A DNA stretch of 57,554 nucleotides from Oculatella sp. LEGE 06141 (lineage in GTDB: Bacteria; Cyanobacteriota; Cyanobacteriia; Elainellales; Elainellaceae). This document shows positions 8,936-16,427 of this stretch, one piece after another. Position numbers and translations under genes: made by a program. The stretch covers positions 1 to 57,554 of the forward strand of contig NZ_JADEWO010000043.1 of assembly GCF_015207605.1 (NCBI RefSeq), written 5' to 3'. Positions within the stretch are counted from its first letter, which is position 1. Each line of letters starts with the position of its first letter. The notes below the pieces were generated by a model that had not been told where the DNA came from, made no database searches, and was given only the letters and a program-made list of their open reading frames with translations.

Positions 8936-9712
8936 TTACCCCATTTGCAGCCCAACATCAAACGTGGCGGCGTACCCCCGGTTCGCTTCGCGGAGGGTGA
9001 GCAACAACTGGTTTCCACCTTCTCTAAAAATTCCGTCGCGATCGTTCCTTACAGTGCGCTGTCCTTTGCTGGCGTAGGGTGCCTGAGTATGCACTTGATC
9101 GGTAATTGAATCATCAAAGTATAGCTGCGAGGTAAACTCATGACTGGAGCCAGACGCGGCACTGGTGCGAATTTTGAAATGGATGTGAACCGTTCTACCT
9201 GGATACCAACCGGGATAAATAGAGGTGAACTGAACGAGTCCATTCCGATCGGTCACCTGATATCCACGCAGGAAGGTTTGGCCAACGGTATTGAACGGTC
9301 GGTCGGTCACGTTTGAATACATCCCCACTGCGTCACAGTGCCAAATATCAACGATCGCCCCTGCCAGGGGTGTACAGCCAGTGCCACCCATTTGAGAGAC
9401 GCGAAACGTTAACTGAAGCGGCACGCCCTCTTTCGTTACTCCGGTCGAGGTGTCGGAGCGAACATCGGAGCGATCGAGCGTTTCATCTACAAAATAGGGG
9501 CCTTCGGTTTGCGCTGGACGAACAACACAACCCGGTAACGGTGCCGAATCGACGGTGGATGCAGTTGAAGCCGATGCACTCGGTTTCAACTGCACAGAGT
9601 TAGAGTGTCTGGGCATACAGCCAACCAGCATAGCCGCTCCGGTTGCCCTAAATAAAGCCAGTGCTGCTCTTCGACTCACCATTCGACCTAAGAGGCGATC
9701 GTGGTTTATCAC
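8936..9712 (-). CDS. Exported intradiol ring-cleavage dioxygenase-like protein
   Basis: A 258-residue protein of the protocatechuate 3,4-dioxygenase superfamily. The four non-haem iron ligands are in place: Tyr in GMYSN, Tyr in GWYPGR and the two His of TVHIHF. Near the N terminus a twin-arginine motif (SRRAALALF) precedes a hydrophobic run that ends LVGC, so it is probably exported folded by Tat and then lipid-anchored at Cys32. The conserved PAQTEGPYFVDETLDRSD stretch follows. Exported intradiol enzymes are known in bacteria, but substrates are unclear, and no aromatic-degradation genes lie nearby. Possible start codons further in would remove the RR motif, so I keep the first ATG. Confidence 0.85.
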   Translation of the reverse strand: MINHDRLLGRMVSRRAALALFRATGAAMLVGCMPRHSNSVQLKPSASASTASTVDSAPLPGCVVRPAQTEGPYFVDETLDRSDVRSDTSTGVTKEGVPLQLTFRVSQMGGTGCTPLAGAIVDIWHCDAVGMYSNVTDRPFNTVGQTFLRGYQVTDRNGLVQFTSIYPGWYPGRTVHIHFKIRTSAASGSSHEFTSQLYFDDSITDQVHTQAPYASKGQRTVRNDRDGIFREGGNQLLLTLREANRGYAATFDVGLQMG

Positions 9713-9821
9713 GTTCTCTGTCTCCAGAATGTCTACTCTTCTAATTCAATTTGGCTCAAATGACATTCTGCTTATCCTCTAAATTACAGTTTTGTCATCT
9801 TGATTGGAACCAGAACTAAAT

Positions 9822-9853
9822 TAAAAGTCCCCCAGAACTGAGGGATCTGGAGG
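9822..9853 (-). terminator. Rho-independent terminator
   Basis: On the minus strand CCTCCAG and CTGGGGG form a 7-bp stem with one G-U pair, followed by ACTTTTAATTT. It lies just past the stop of the repeat protein at 9868-10227. Confidence 0.65.
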
Positions 9854-9867
9854 ATGTTCTGAAATGA

Positions 9868-10227
9868 TTAGCGGTTGAGGGTGCTGTCACGTTCGCTGTC
9901 GAACCGCTCTGTTAACCGATTTAGACCCCGATTGAACTCATCCTGGTGGCGATCGGTCAGCCCTACATCAGTCGCAATTTTCTCATCCGCTATCATGCTT
10001 TTGTTCAGGTTGTCACGATAGGAATCATTGAAGCGATCGGTCAACCGATACAGCCCTTCATTGAACGAGTCTTGATGACGGTCGCTCAAGCTTACATCCG
10101 TGGCTAAACCTTTGTTGAGCGTATTGCGGTATGAATCGTTGAAGCGTTCAGTTAAGGCTGAGGCAGGAGCGCTAGCGATCGCAGACAACGCAACAACAGA
10201 TAGACCAGTCAGAATTAGACGTTTCAT
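9868..10227 (-). CDS. Small exported repeat protein
   Basis: A 119-residue protein with a clear Sec signal peptide (about 1-24, ending APASA). The mature part is a tandem repeat: TERFNDSYRNTLNKGL, then LSDRHQDSFNEGLYRL, then TDRFNDSYRDNLNKSM, then LTDRHQDEFNRGLNRL, then a partial third unit TERFDSERDSTLNR. Period is about 37-42 residues, all charged and predicted helical, without Cys. I do not recognise the family. It is a single gene with its own terminator; a possible role in the periplasm or outside the cell is only inference. Confidence 0.75.
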   Translation of the reverse strand: MKRLILTGLSVVALSAIASAPASALTERFNDSYRNTLNKGLATDVSLSDRHQDSFNEGLYRLTDRFNDSYRDNLNKSMIADEKIATDVGLTDRHQDEFNRGLNRLTERFDSERDSTLNR

Positions 10228-10605
10228 AATTTTGCTTCCTCTGGGTTGCTAGTTGGTGCAAGGTGGTCTTGCTTAATTACTAGAGTGCGCCTCAAGCCTG
10301 AATCTCGTTTGAGTCGTAGATGAGTAAGGATTAAGGGTTAGCTGAGAAAACTGAGAAGGGCGATCGCTCAATGATATGCCTTTGGTTTCAGTTGAGGAAA
10401 AGGTGAAGACAGAACAGCGTTCAACCATCGCACACAGAAGCATCTCAGAAAGGCTGGGTGCCATGACATCCTCACAAGTTCCTCAACTTTACCAGTTAGT
10501 TTTTAAGTAGCTCCATATTCAAAGCCCATAGAGGTTATGTGAGCCTGGTTAGGCATGGTCAGGACAATCAATGACTCGGGCTATATCTTGTTAGGGAGGG
10601 TGGTT
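10228..10605. other. Intergenic region, divergent promoters
   Basis: About 380 bases between two divergent genes for small exported proteins. It contains one GGCGATCGCTC-type HIP1 site near 10360. A 63-codon frame on the minus strand (10273-10464) has no ribosome site or recognisable sequence. I see no RNA gene. Confidence 0.4.
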
Positions 10606-11058
10606 ATGAAAAGAATTACGGCTTTAGTAACAACCATTTCGGTGCTGGGTCTACTGTTTACTGGTTCTGCCACTGCCCAACCGCATATAGAGCATGAAAG
10701 CAGTGGATGCGGAAGAATGGGCGCACCAGCATCCCGGATGCATGACCTCAGTACAGTCGAAACCATTACAGGAGAGGTGATTGCTGTAGATACCGTGTCC
10801 CGTAGGGGTGGCAGGTCGGATGGTGTGCATTTAAGAGTAGCCGCTCAGAGTGGTGAGGTTTCGGTTCATTTAGGGCCAGCCTGGTATCTTGATCAGCAGG
10901 GAATACAAATTGAATCGGGAGATCAAGTTGAGGTAATAGGTTCCCGAATCACCATGACAAACGCCTCTACTATCATCGCCAGACAAATTCGTCAGGGCGA
11001 TCGGGTTTTAACGCTGCGAGATGAAAACGGGTTTCCAGAATGGCGACGACAGCGATAG
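10606..11058 (+). CDS. Exported OB-fold-like protein
   Basis: A 150-residue protein with a signal peptide (about 1-24, ending SATAQ). The mature part opens with a His- and Cys-bearing segment (PHIEHESSGCGRMG), followed by a beta-rich domain, TGEVIAVDTVSRRGGRSDGVHL to GDQVEVIGSRITM, that resembles an OB-fold of the type found in small periplasmic proteins and in magnetosome-type MamS/MamX-like domains. The C terminus is IRQGDRVLTLRDENGFPEW. An AGGGAGGTGG ribosome site stands just before the ATG at 10606; the longer open frame (10555) has none. Function unknown; metal or redox roles are speculation. Confidence 0.7.
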   Translation: MKRITALVTTISVLGLLFTGSATAQPHIEHESSGCGRMGAPASRMHDLSTVETITGEVIAVDTVSRRGGRSDGVHLRVAAQSGEVSVHLGPAWYLDQQGIQIESGDQVEVIGSRITMTNASTIIARQIRQGDRVLTLRDENGFPEWRRQR

Positions 11059-11153
11059 TGTATCGGTTGAAGAGAAAGGGTTTCATCCTCAACAGCGCAA
11101 GGACTCACACATCCATTCAGCCCTGTCTAATCCTTAACGTTACCTGGACAACC

Positions 11154-11198
11154 TGAATCAAGGAGATCTGAATCAAGGAGATCATTAAGGAGATCTGA
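11154..11198 (+). promoter_or_regulatory. Triple Shine-Dalgarno repeat before the radical SAM gene
   Basis: TGAATCAAGGAGATC occurs twice back to back (11154-11168, 11169-11183), and AAGGAGATC a third time (11187-11195). Only the third has proper spacing (nine bases) to the ATG at 11202. It fixes the start and rules out the in-frame GTG at 11199. Confidence 0.8.
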
Positions 11199-11201
11199 GT
11201 G

Positions 11202-12065
11202 ATGCGATCGATCCAACCTCAACCCTTTTCTTCAGTGTATGGGCCTGTACAATCATGGCGCTTCGGGCGATCGCTCGGTATTGACCCGATTGGCCTGGTA
11301 TCTACCTGCTCGTTTAATTGTGTGTACTGTCAACTGGGTAAAATTGAGTGTCAATGCAGCGATCGCCAGATTTTTGTTTCCACTCAACACATCCAACAAA
11401 ACTTACAACCCTTTGCACCATGGGATGTGGATGTTATCACCGTCAGCGGCAGTGGTGAGCCAACATTAGCATTAAATTTAGGCACCATTCTCACAATGCT
11501 GAAAACGGTGGCCAACAAACCGATAGGCGTATTGACCAATGGTAGTTTGTTGACTGATGCAACGGTGCGATCTGAATTAGCGATCGCCGATCAGGTAGCC
11601 GTTAAAGTAGATGCCGTCGTGGATAATCAATTTCGACGGCTCAACCGCTCCCTTACCAACTGCAATCTGACGCAATTTTGGTCAGGTTTACAGCAATTTC
11701 GTCAATGCTATCAAGGCAAATTGGCGATTCAGACCATGATGCTGTCTCCCTGGAGCGATCGAGACCAAGCCATTTATATTGCCCTGATGTACGCCTTGCA
11801 ACCCGATGAAATTCAACTCAACACACCCACACGCCCAAAACCGCTGAATCATCAACTAGAGGCACGGGGCAATCATCATCCTTCTGCATTACCCTATCTG
11901 GCACGCTGCCTCAAACCAGTCAGTGTTGATGTGTTGAAGACCTTCGCCGATCGCATTCAAGCAACCACCAGTATTCCAGTTCATTATCCCCACCTGCTTT
12001 ACAACGAGCTAAAGGACGTACAGCATGACACACACAAAACACAATCCTTATCTAGAACTGATTGA
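11202..12065 (+). CDS. Radical SAM protein
   Basis: A 287-residue radical SAM enzyme. The iron-sulphur motif is CSFNCVYC (CxxxCxxC), preceded by GIDPIGLVSTC. The glycine-rich SAM contact is VSGSGEPTLA, and the strand IGVLTNGSLL follows. The N terminus (SSVYGPVQSWRFGRSLGIDP) and the tail (ELKDVQHDTH) are typical of a small group of radical SAM proteins of unknown substrate. The reaction cannot be named. It overlaps the NrdG-like gene by 41 bases, so the two are coupled. The cluster is oxygen-sensitive, as in all enzymes of this class, which fits a low-oxygen role (inference). Confidence 0.85.
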   Translation: MRSIQPQPFSSVYGPVQSWRFGRSLGIDPIGLVSTCSFNCVYCQLGKIECQCSDRQIFVSTQHIQQNLQPFAPWDVDVITVSGSGEPTLALNLGTILTMLKTVANKPIGVLTNGSLLTDATVRSELAIADQVAVKVDAVVDNQFRRLNRSLTNCNLTQFWSGLQQFRQCYQGKLAIQTMMLSPWSDRDQAIYIALMYALQPDEIQLNTPTRPKPLNHQLEARGNHHPSALPYLARCLKPVSVDVLKTFADRIQATTSIPVHYPHLLYNELKDVQHDTHKTQSLSRTD

Positions 12066-12651
12066 AATTCCGGCTGGCTATCTCAATATCATGGGCTATG
12101 TTGATGAGTCAGAGGTCAATGGGCCTGGCTGCCGTGCTGTGGTTTGGGTGCAGGGATGTTCACGGGAATGTTCGGAGTGCTTTAATCCTGCATCCTGGTC
12201 GTTTGAGATGAATCAACTCATATCAATCGATACATTAGCTCAGAAAATTTTGAGTAACCCTCGTCATGAAGGCGTTACCTTTTCGGGAGGAGAACCTTTC
12301 TGGCAAGCACCAGCTCTGGCAGACCTGGCTATTCAGATAAAAGCGGCTGGATTAAACGTAATGTCGTTTACAGGGTTCACGCTAGAGCAACTGCGATCGC
12401 CTTACGCCCCGGCGGGTGCTGAAGATTTATTAGACCAACTCGACCTTTTAATTGATGGGCCTTATGTCGAATCGCTGGCGATTCATCGTCCTGACTCGCT
12501 GGTATCTTCTAGCAATCAGCGAGTACATGTCTTGAACCCGGCCTTGCGCGATCGCCTCACATGGGCAAGTGACCAAATCGAAATTCACGTGCTCAAAGAT
12601 GGTAGCCGTATTGTTACGGGATATCGGGGGCAGTTGAACTTGTCCGAATAA
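12025..12651 (+). CDS. 4Fe-4S radical SAM activase-like protein (NrdG type)
   Basis: A 208-residue protein like the activase of anaerobic ribonucleotide reductase and other short radical SAM activases. The cluster motif is GCSRECSECFNP, near residue 46-56, in the CxxxCxxC spacing; GVTFSGGEPFWQ follows, then LDLLIDGPYVESL and a closing SSNQRVHVL. No nrdD or other glycyl radical enzyme is in the window, so the partner may be elsewhere, or the protein may act with its overlapping neighbour. AAAGGAC before the ATG at 12025 supports the start. Usual NrdG length is 150-170; the extra residues are mostly at the C terminus. Confidence 0.8.
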   Translation: MTHTKHNPYLELIEIPAGYLNIMGYVDESEVNGPGCRAVVWVQGCSRECSECFNPASWSFEMNQLISIDTLAQKILSNPRHEGVTFSGGEPFWQAPALADLAIQIKAAGLNVMSFTGFTLEQLRSPYAPAGAEDLLDQLDLLIDGPYVESLAIHRPDSLVSSSNQRVHVLNPALRDRLTWASDQIEIHVLKDGSRIVTGYRGQLNLSE

Positions 12652-12787
12652 CGTTATAGACAGTAAGTTGGCAAACGTCACTTGCGTTTTTGATGCCGTT
12701 GGCGATCGCCCTGCCCATTGCTTATGTTGAATATTAAAGTTGAGAAGAGATTGTGGCACCCTTCTCGTTCGTGCGGTGTTGATCATC

Positions 12788-13333
12788 ATGCAAGCTCCAT
12801 CTGAACACCATTGGCTCGTTCGAGATCGCTTCCTGGAACTGCGCTCTCGTTGGATGACCCTGATCGGCGAACATCTACAACCGCCTCAAGGGCAAGAACT
12901 AGACTATTGGCGCATTGAAAAAGCAGACTCCATGGTAGTTCTGCCAATTCAAGACCAGCAGATTCTGCTGCCGTCTCCCAGCTATCGCCCCGGCCTTGGA
13001 CAGGTTACACTGGATTTTCCAGGTGGGCGGGTTGCAACAGGACAAAGCCCTACTGAAGCGGCGATCGCTACATTACAACGAGAGCTAGAAATAGGGGCAA
13101 CAAGCATCACCGCACTGCTGCCCTTAAATACCTACGGGTGGGCTATCAACAGTTCCTTTTCCAATCAAAACCTTTATGGGTTTGTCGCTCAGATTCAAAA
13201 CACACCCTTGTTACCTGAAGGGGTTGCAAGCACCTATCCTGCCAGCGCAGATGGAGTGCAGCAATTGTTGCAGGAAATGAGTTGCTTACAATGCCGTGCG
13301 GTGCTGTTGGAGTGGTGGTTACAGCAATATTGA
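12788..13333 (+). CDS. Nudix-like hydrolase with a degenerate Nudix box
   Basis: A 181-residue protein of Nudix shape, with the ADP-ribose pyrophosphatase-like lead YWRIEKADSMVVLPI and DFPGGRVATGQSPTEAA. The box is imperfect: Gln replaces the first Glu after the glycine, and the metal-binding part reads RELEIGA rather than REUxEExGU, one residue short. This may reduce or abolish catalysis. It could act as a sensor domain or use other ligands. The ATG at 12788 fits the usual Nudix N-terminal helix (QAPSEHHWLVRDRFLELRSRW). Confidence 0.65.
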   Translation: MQAPSEHHWLVRDRFLELRSRWMTLIGEHLQPPQGQELDYWRIEKADSMVVLPIQDQQILLPSPSYRPGLGQVTLDFPGGRVATGQSPTEAAIATLQRELEIGATSITALLPLNTYGWAINSSFSNQNLYGFVAQIQNTPLLPEGVASTYPASADGVQQLLQEMSCLQCRAVLLEWWLQQY

Positions 13334-13370
13334 CGCAATATCATGTCAGCCTTTTTCTATTCAGCAACGC

Positions 13371-13401
13371 ACTACAAAGAAAGCGCCCTTGAGCGGGCGC
13401 T
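13371..13401 (-). terminator. Terminator of the second psbA
   Basis: AGCGCCC and GGGCGCT form a GC-rich 7-bp stem with a 6-nt loop. On the minus strand it is followed by TTCTTTG. It lies 31 bases past the psbA stop. Confidence 0.8.
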
Positions 13402-13431
13402 ACACGAGACACGAAGCAGAGATAGCAAACC

Positions 13432-14514
13432 TTAGCTGGAAATGGCGGGAGCTATGAGGGCGATCGGTTGCGCCTCAGCAAAGGCCAGGTCAAGCGGGAA
13501 GTTGTGGGCATTGCGCTCATGCATTACCTCAATTCCCAGGTTGGCTCGGTTCAGGACATCGGCCCATGTGGGAACGGTGCGTCCTTGATGATCGAGAATG
13601 GAACTGTTGAAATTCAATCCATTCAAGTTAAATGACATTGTGCTGATCCCTAACGCGGCAAACCAAATGCCCACAACAGGCCAAGCACCGAGGAAGAAGT
13701 GCAGCGCACGGCTATTGTTGAAAGAGGCATACTGGAAGATCAATCGTCCAAAGTAACCGTGAGCCGCCACAATGTTGTAGGTTTCTTCTTCCTGCCCAAA
13801 TCTATATCCCTGGTTTTGTGATTCCGTTTCGCTCGTTTCACGTACCAGAGAGGATGTCACCAATGAACCGTGCATCGCGGAGAACAGTGCCCCACCAAAC
13901 ACACCAGCAACGCCTAACATGTGAAAGGGATGCATCAAGATGTTGTGTTCGGGCGAAAACACAATCATGAAGTTGAACGTACCAGAAATGCCCAACATCA
14001 TCCCATCTGAAAAGCTACCTTGACCAATCGGATAAATTAACAGCACAGCCGTTGCCGCCGCCGCCGGGGCGGAAAACGCAACCGGAATCCAGGGACGCAT
14101 CCCCAGGCGATAGCTCAATTCCCATTGCCGTCCCATGTAGGCATATACAGCAATCAGGAAATGCAGCACTATCAGTTGATAGGGGCCACCGTTATACAAC
14201 CATTCATCCATAGAAGCCGCTTCCCAAATGGGATAAAGGTGCAACCCAATGGCGGCTGAAGTGGGGACAACAGTGGCAGAGATGATGTTGTTGCCATAGA
14301 GCAGTGAGCCTGAAACTGGTTCTCGGATGCCGTCTACATCCACTGGAGGAGCGGCAACCATAGCCAGAATAAAGACGATCGCGGCAGTTAAAGCGGTGGG
14401 AATTAACAGAACGCCAAACCAACCTACATACAGCCGATTCTCGGTACTGGTGATCCAATCACAAAACCGATCCCATAAACCAGCGCTGCTGCGCCGTTGT
14501 AGAAGTGTTGTCAT
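13432..14514 (-). CDS. psbA: Photosystem II D1', low-oxygen form
   Basis: A full-length D1 (360 residues) of the divergent D1' class. The three diagnostic changes are present: Ala80 (Gly in normal D1), Leu158 (Phe) and Ala286 (Thr). It also has Pro144 and Met173, the pair known from the PsbA2 form of Thermosynechococcus, and Gln130. All residues for a working centre are kept: Tyr161, Asp170, Glu189, His190, His198, His215, Ser264, His272, His332, Glu333, His337, Asp342 and Ala344 with a cleavable tail. This excludes the rogue and chlorophyll-f-synthase forms, which lose manganese ligands. Further unusual changes are Ser187-Pro188 just before Glu189 and Thr81, Ala87 and Leu93. D1' genes are known to be induced at low oxygen. 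A probable operator overlaps the promoter. Confidence 0.95.
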   Translation of the reverse strand: MTTLLQRRSSAGLWDRFCDWITSTENRLYVGWFGVLLIPTALTAAIVFILAMVAAPPVDVDGIREPVSGSLLYGNNIISATVVPTSAAIGLHLYPIWEAASMDEWLYNGGPYQLIVLHFLIAVYAYMGRQWELSYRLGMRPWIPVAFSAPAAAATAVLLIYPIGQGSFSDGMMLGISGTFNFMIVFSPEHNILMHPFHMLGVAGVFGGALFSAMHGSLVTSSLVRETSETESQNQGYRFGQEEETYNIVAAHGYFGRLIFQYASFNNSRALHFFLGAWPVVGIWFAALGISTMSFNLNGLNFNSSILDHQGRTVPTWADVLNRANLGIEVMHERNAHNFPLDLAFAEAQPIALIAPAISS

Positions 14515-14588
14515 AATTTAATGAGTGCTAATTGAGTACAAATGATGGTGTGAGGTATTGATCGACAGGAAAATCCTGCTTTATTAAT

Positions 14589-14618
14589 TTAATAACTCTA
14601 TAGTTATATACTTGTCAA
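14589..14618 (-). promoter_or_regulatory. D1' psbA promoter with overlapping palindromic operator
   Basis: Read on the minus strand, TTGACA (14618-14613) is a perfect -35 and TATTAA (14594-14589) a fair -10 with an 18-bp spacer. Between and over them lies AATAACTCTATAGTTATA (14591-14608, plus strand), whose arms ATAACT and AGTTAT are perfect. The same motif stands before the arsR gene and the nitronate monooxygenase gene. Position inside the promoter suggests repression. Confidence 0.6.
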
Positions 14619-15127
14619 TAGGTGAAAGGTAAAATGCGTCGTTCCTAACCAGGCTAATGAGGGAACGTTGTCAAAAAGTTATCAGGGCAGGCAGCATGGC
14701 GATCGCCTTTCCAGGCGAGATTTTGGCTGGCATCAGCGTCGCTCTACAACCTGTCGTCCATTCCTGATCGTTATCTATAGCTAAATCGCCACAACAATTG
14801 CAGGGCAGATGTTTTACGTCATTTACAGTTTCTACAACGTGCCACCAAATTTGTTTATATTTATAAAGGCATTTGGCTAGACCTCTGGCATAATACAATT
14901 GAACTATTTGCAGTCTCAGCCTGCTTGTTCAATCAAGAAAGCATTTCTAGTCATCCTAAGATGCTTTTAGATAATAGATCTGCCCCTGTGCTGCTCCATG
15001 TATAGTGTTAAAGCGTCAAGAAAAGGAGTTTGTAGCACTAAATGCTACACTCCTTGAATAAAGTTGACAAACACCTACTGCCTATTGAGATTTTTCCAAG
15101 TCTTAACAAGAGTGCTTTTTAGAAGAA
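14619..15127. other. Intergenic region ending in a strong hairpin
   Basis: About 500 bases between the D1' gene and the restriction-modification pair. A HIP1 site at 14699 marks native DNA up to about there. At 15023-15055 the arms AAGGAG..TGTAGCA and TGCTACA..CTCCTT form a 13-bp stem with a two-base bulge and a 5-nt loop, about 70 bases before the methyltransferase. It has no T run, so it may be a control site or an end mark of the inserted segment. A 75-codon minus-strand frame (14671-14898) is open, but I see no support for it. Confidence 0.5.
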
Positions 15128-16426
15128 ATGATCGCTAAGAAGACAATTAAATCTGAAAAGATTTCAAGTGCTTCCTTCTTTACTGGCATAGGGGGATTTG
15201 ATCTCGGCTTTGAAAGGGCTGGTATTGAATCTGCTTTCCAATGTGAGATCGATGAGTTTTGTGGAAGCGTCTTAGATTGGCACTGGCCTAATCTTAAAAG
15301 GTTTAACGATATCCGAGACGTTGACTCTTCATCCATACCAGAGACTCAGATCTGGAGTGGCGGATTTCCCTGTCAAGATGTTTCTGTGGCAAGAGGCTGG
15401 TTGGGCAGAGAGGGCTTAAAGGGCCAAAACTCTGGGCTTTTTTATCCCTTCGCAAATCTAATTAGAGAAAGGCTCCCAAAAGTTGTAGTGATGGAAAATG
15501 TCACGGGCCTTCTCAATTCGCATAATGGACAGGATTTTGCCATTCTGCTTCATACCTTAGAAAAACTGGGCTATGGAGTTGCTTGGAGAACACTCAACAC
15601 GCGTTATTTTGGAGCACCTCAATCACGTCCACGAGTTTTTATATGCGCTTGGGCTAACTCCACCTCATCCGCTTATCACGTCCTTTTCGAAGGAGGTCAA
15701 AGCTATCTACCCGAAAAACCTCGACTTGGTTTTTTAAGGGAATCGCGATGTGATGTCACTGGTGCTAGGGTTCCAGAAATTGCATTTTGTTTGGCTGCAA
15801 CTTCTGGTAGACACACAGGGACGGACTGGAGTCGTTCTTATGTCTCCTACGAGTCTGAAGTCAGGAGGTTGACACCAAGGGAATGCGAAAGAATTCAAGG
15901 TTTTCCCACCAACTGGACGTTGCCAAACGAAGATTACCCGCTAGAAGGGGTAGACCTTGACAGTCGTAGATACAAGGCAACAGGAAACGCAGTGTCCGTT
16001 CCTGTTGTTCAATGGATTGGCGAGCGGATAGTAAAGGAATTGCGACAATCAAGTCCGGATCTGTTTGAATTTAGTCTGTTTGATGGCATAGACAGGTTTG
16101 GTAGCCACACTCCTGAACTCTCAGGAAAGAGAGCTCAAAAAGTAAGCCTTCCTTCAATTTCTGGTCACGACGACGCTCCCAAAATCAAATGGGGCAATGG
16201 GGGGGTTGTGGAAAAAGGCGTTTGCCTAATGGGTGCCACCACACAATATCCTCTTAAACCAGTTTCTTCACGCTTGATTGATGTTCTTGATAAGTTTCGG
16301 CCAGACGATCGATATTTTCTAACTTCGAATGCCGCTGAGGGAATACTAAGACGGGTGAACAGCCAAGGTAGAGAGCTTTTTGCGCCCCTTGCTACCGCCT
16401 TAAGTCGTTTACAAAGTTCAGCCTAA
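15128..16426 (+). CDS. DNA (cytosine-5) methyltransferase
   Basis: A C5 cytosine methyltransferase of 432 residues. Motif I is FFTGIGGFDLGFERAG, motif IV SGGFPCQDVS with the catalytic Cys, motif VI VVMENVTG, motif VIII APQSRPRVFI, motif IX RRLTPRECERIQGFP and motif X YKATGNAVSVPVV. The C-terminal part adds about 100 residues, ending in a segment GILRRVNSQGRELFAPLATAL like that of phage and type II enzymes. It methylates DNA at an unknown site to protect it from the following endonuclease; one base separates the genes. DNA here lacks HIP1 and looks AT-richer than the neighbours, a sign of transfer. Confidence 0.95.
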   Translation: MIAKKTIKSEKISSASFFTGIGGFDLGFERAGIESAFQCEIDEFCGSVLDWHWPNLKRFNDIRDVDSSSIPETQIWSGGFPCQDVSVARGWLGREGLKGQNSGLFYPFANLIRERLPKVVVMENVTGLLNSHNGQDFAILLHTLEKLGYGVAWRTLNTRYFGAPQSRPRVFICAWANSTSSAYHVLFEGGQSYLPEKPRLGFLRESRCDVTGARVPEIAFCLAATSGRHTGTDWSRSYVSYESEVRRLTPRECERIQGFPTNWTLPNEDYPLEGVDLDSRRYKATGNAVSVPVVQWIGERIVKELRQSSPDLFEFSLFDGIDRFGSHTPELSGKRAQKVSLPSISGHDDAPKIKWGNGGVVEKGVCLMGATTQYPLKPVSSRLIDVLDKFRPDDRYFLTSNAAEGILRRVNSQGRELFAPLATALSRLQSSA

Positions 16427-16427
16427 T

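Noticed and set aside
10273-10464. 63-codon minus-strand frame
   Set aside because: No ribosome site, odd composition, lies in a divergent promoter region.
13432-14514. Rogue D1 or chlorophyll f synthase
   Set aside because: All manganese-cluster ligands, Tyr161 and the processed C terminus are present.
14671-14898. 75-codon minus-strand frame upstream of D1' psbA
   Set aside because: No ribosome site or known motif; it ends 63 bases upstream of the psbA operator with no sign of an operon.
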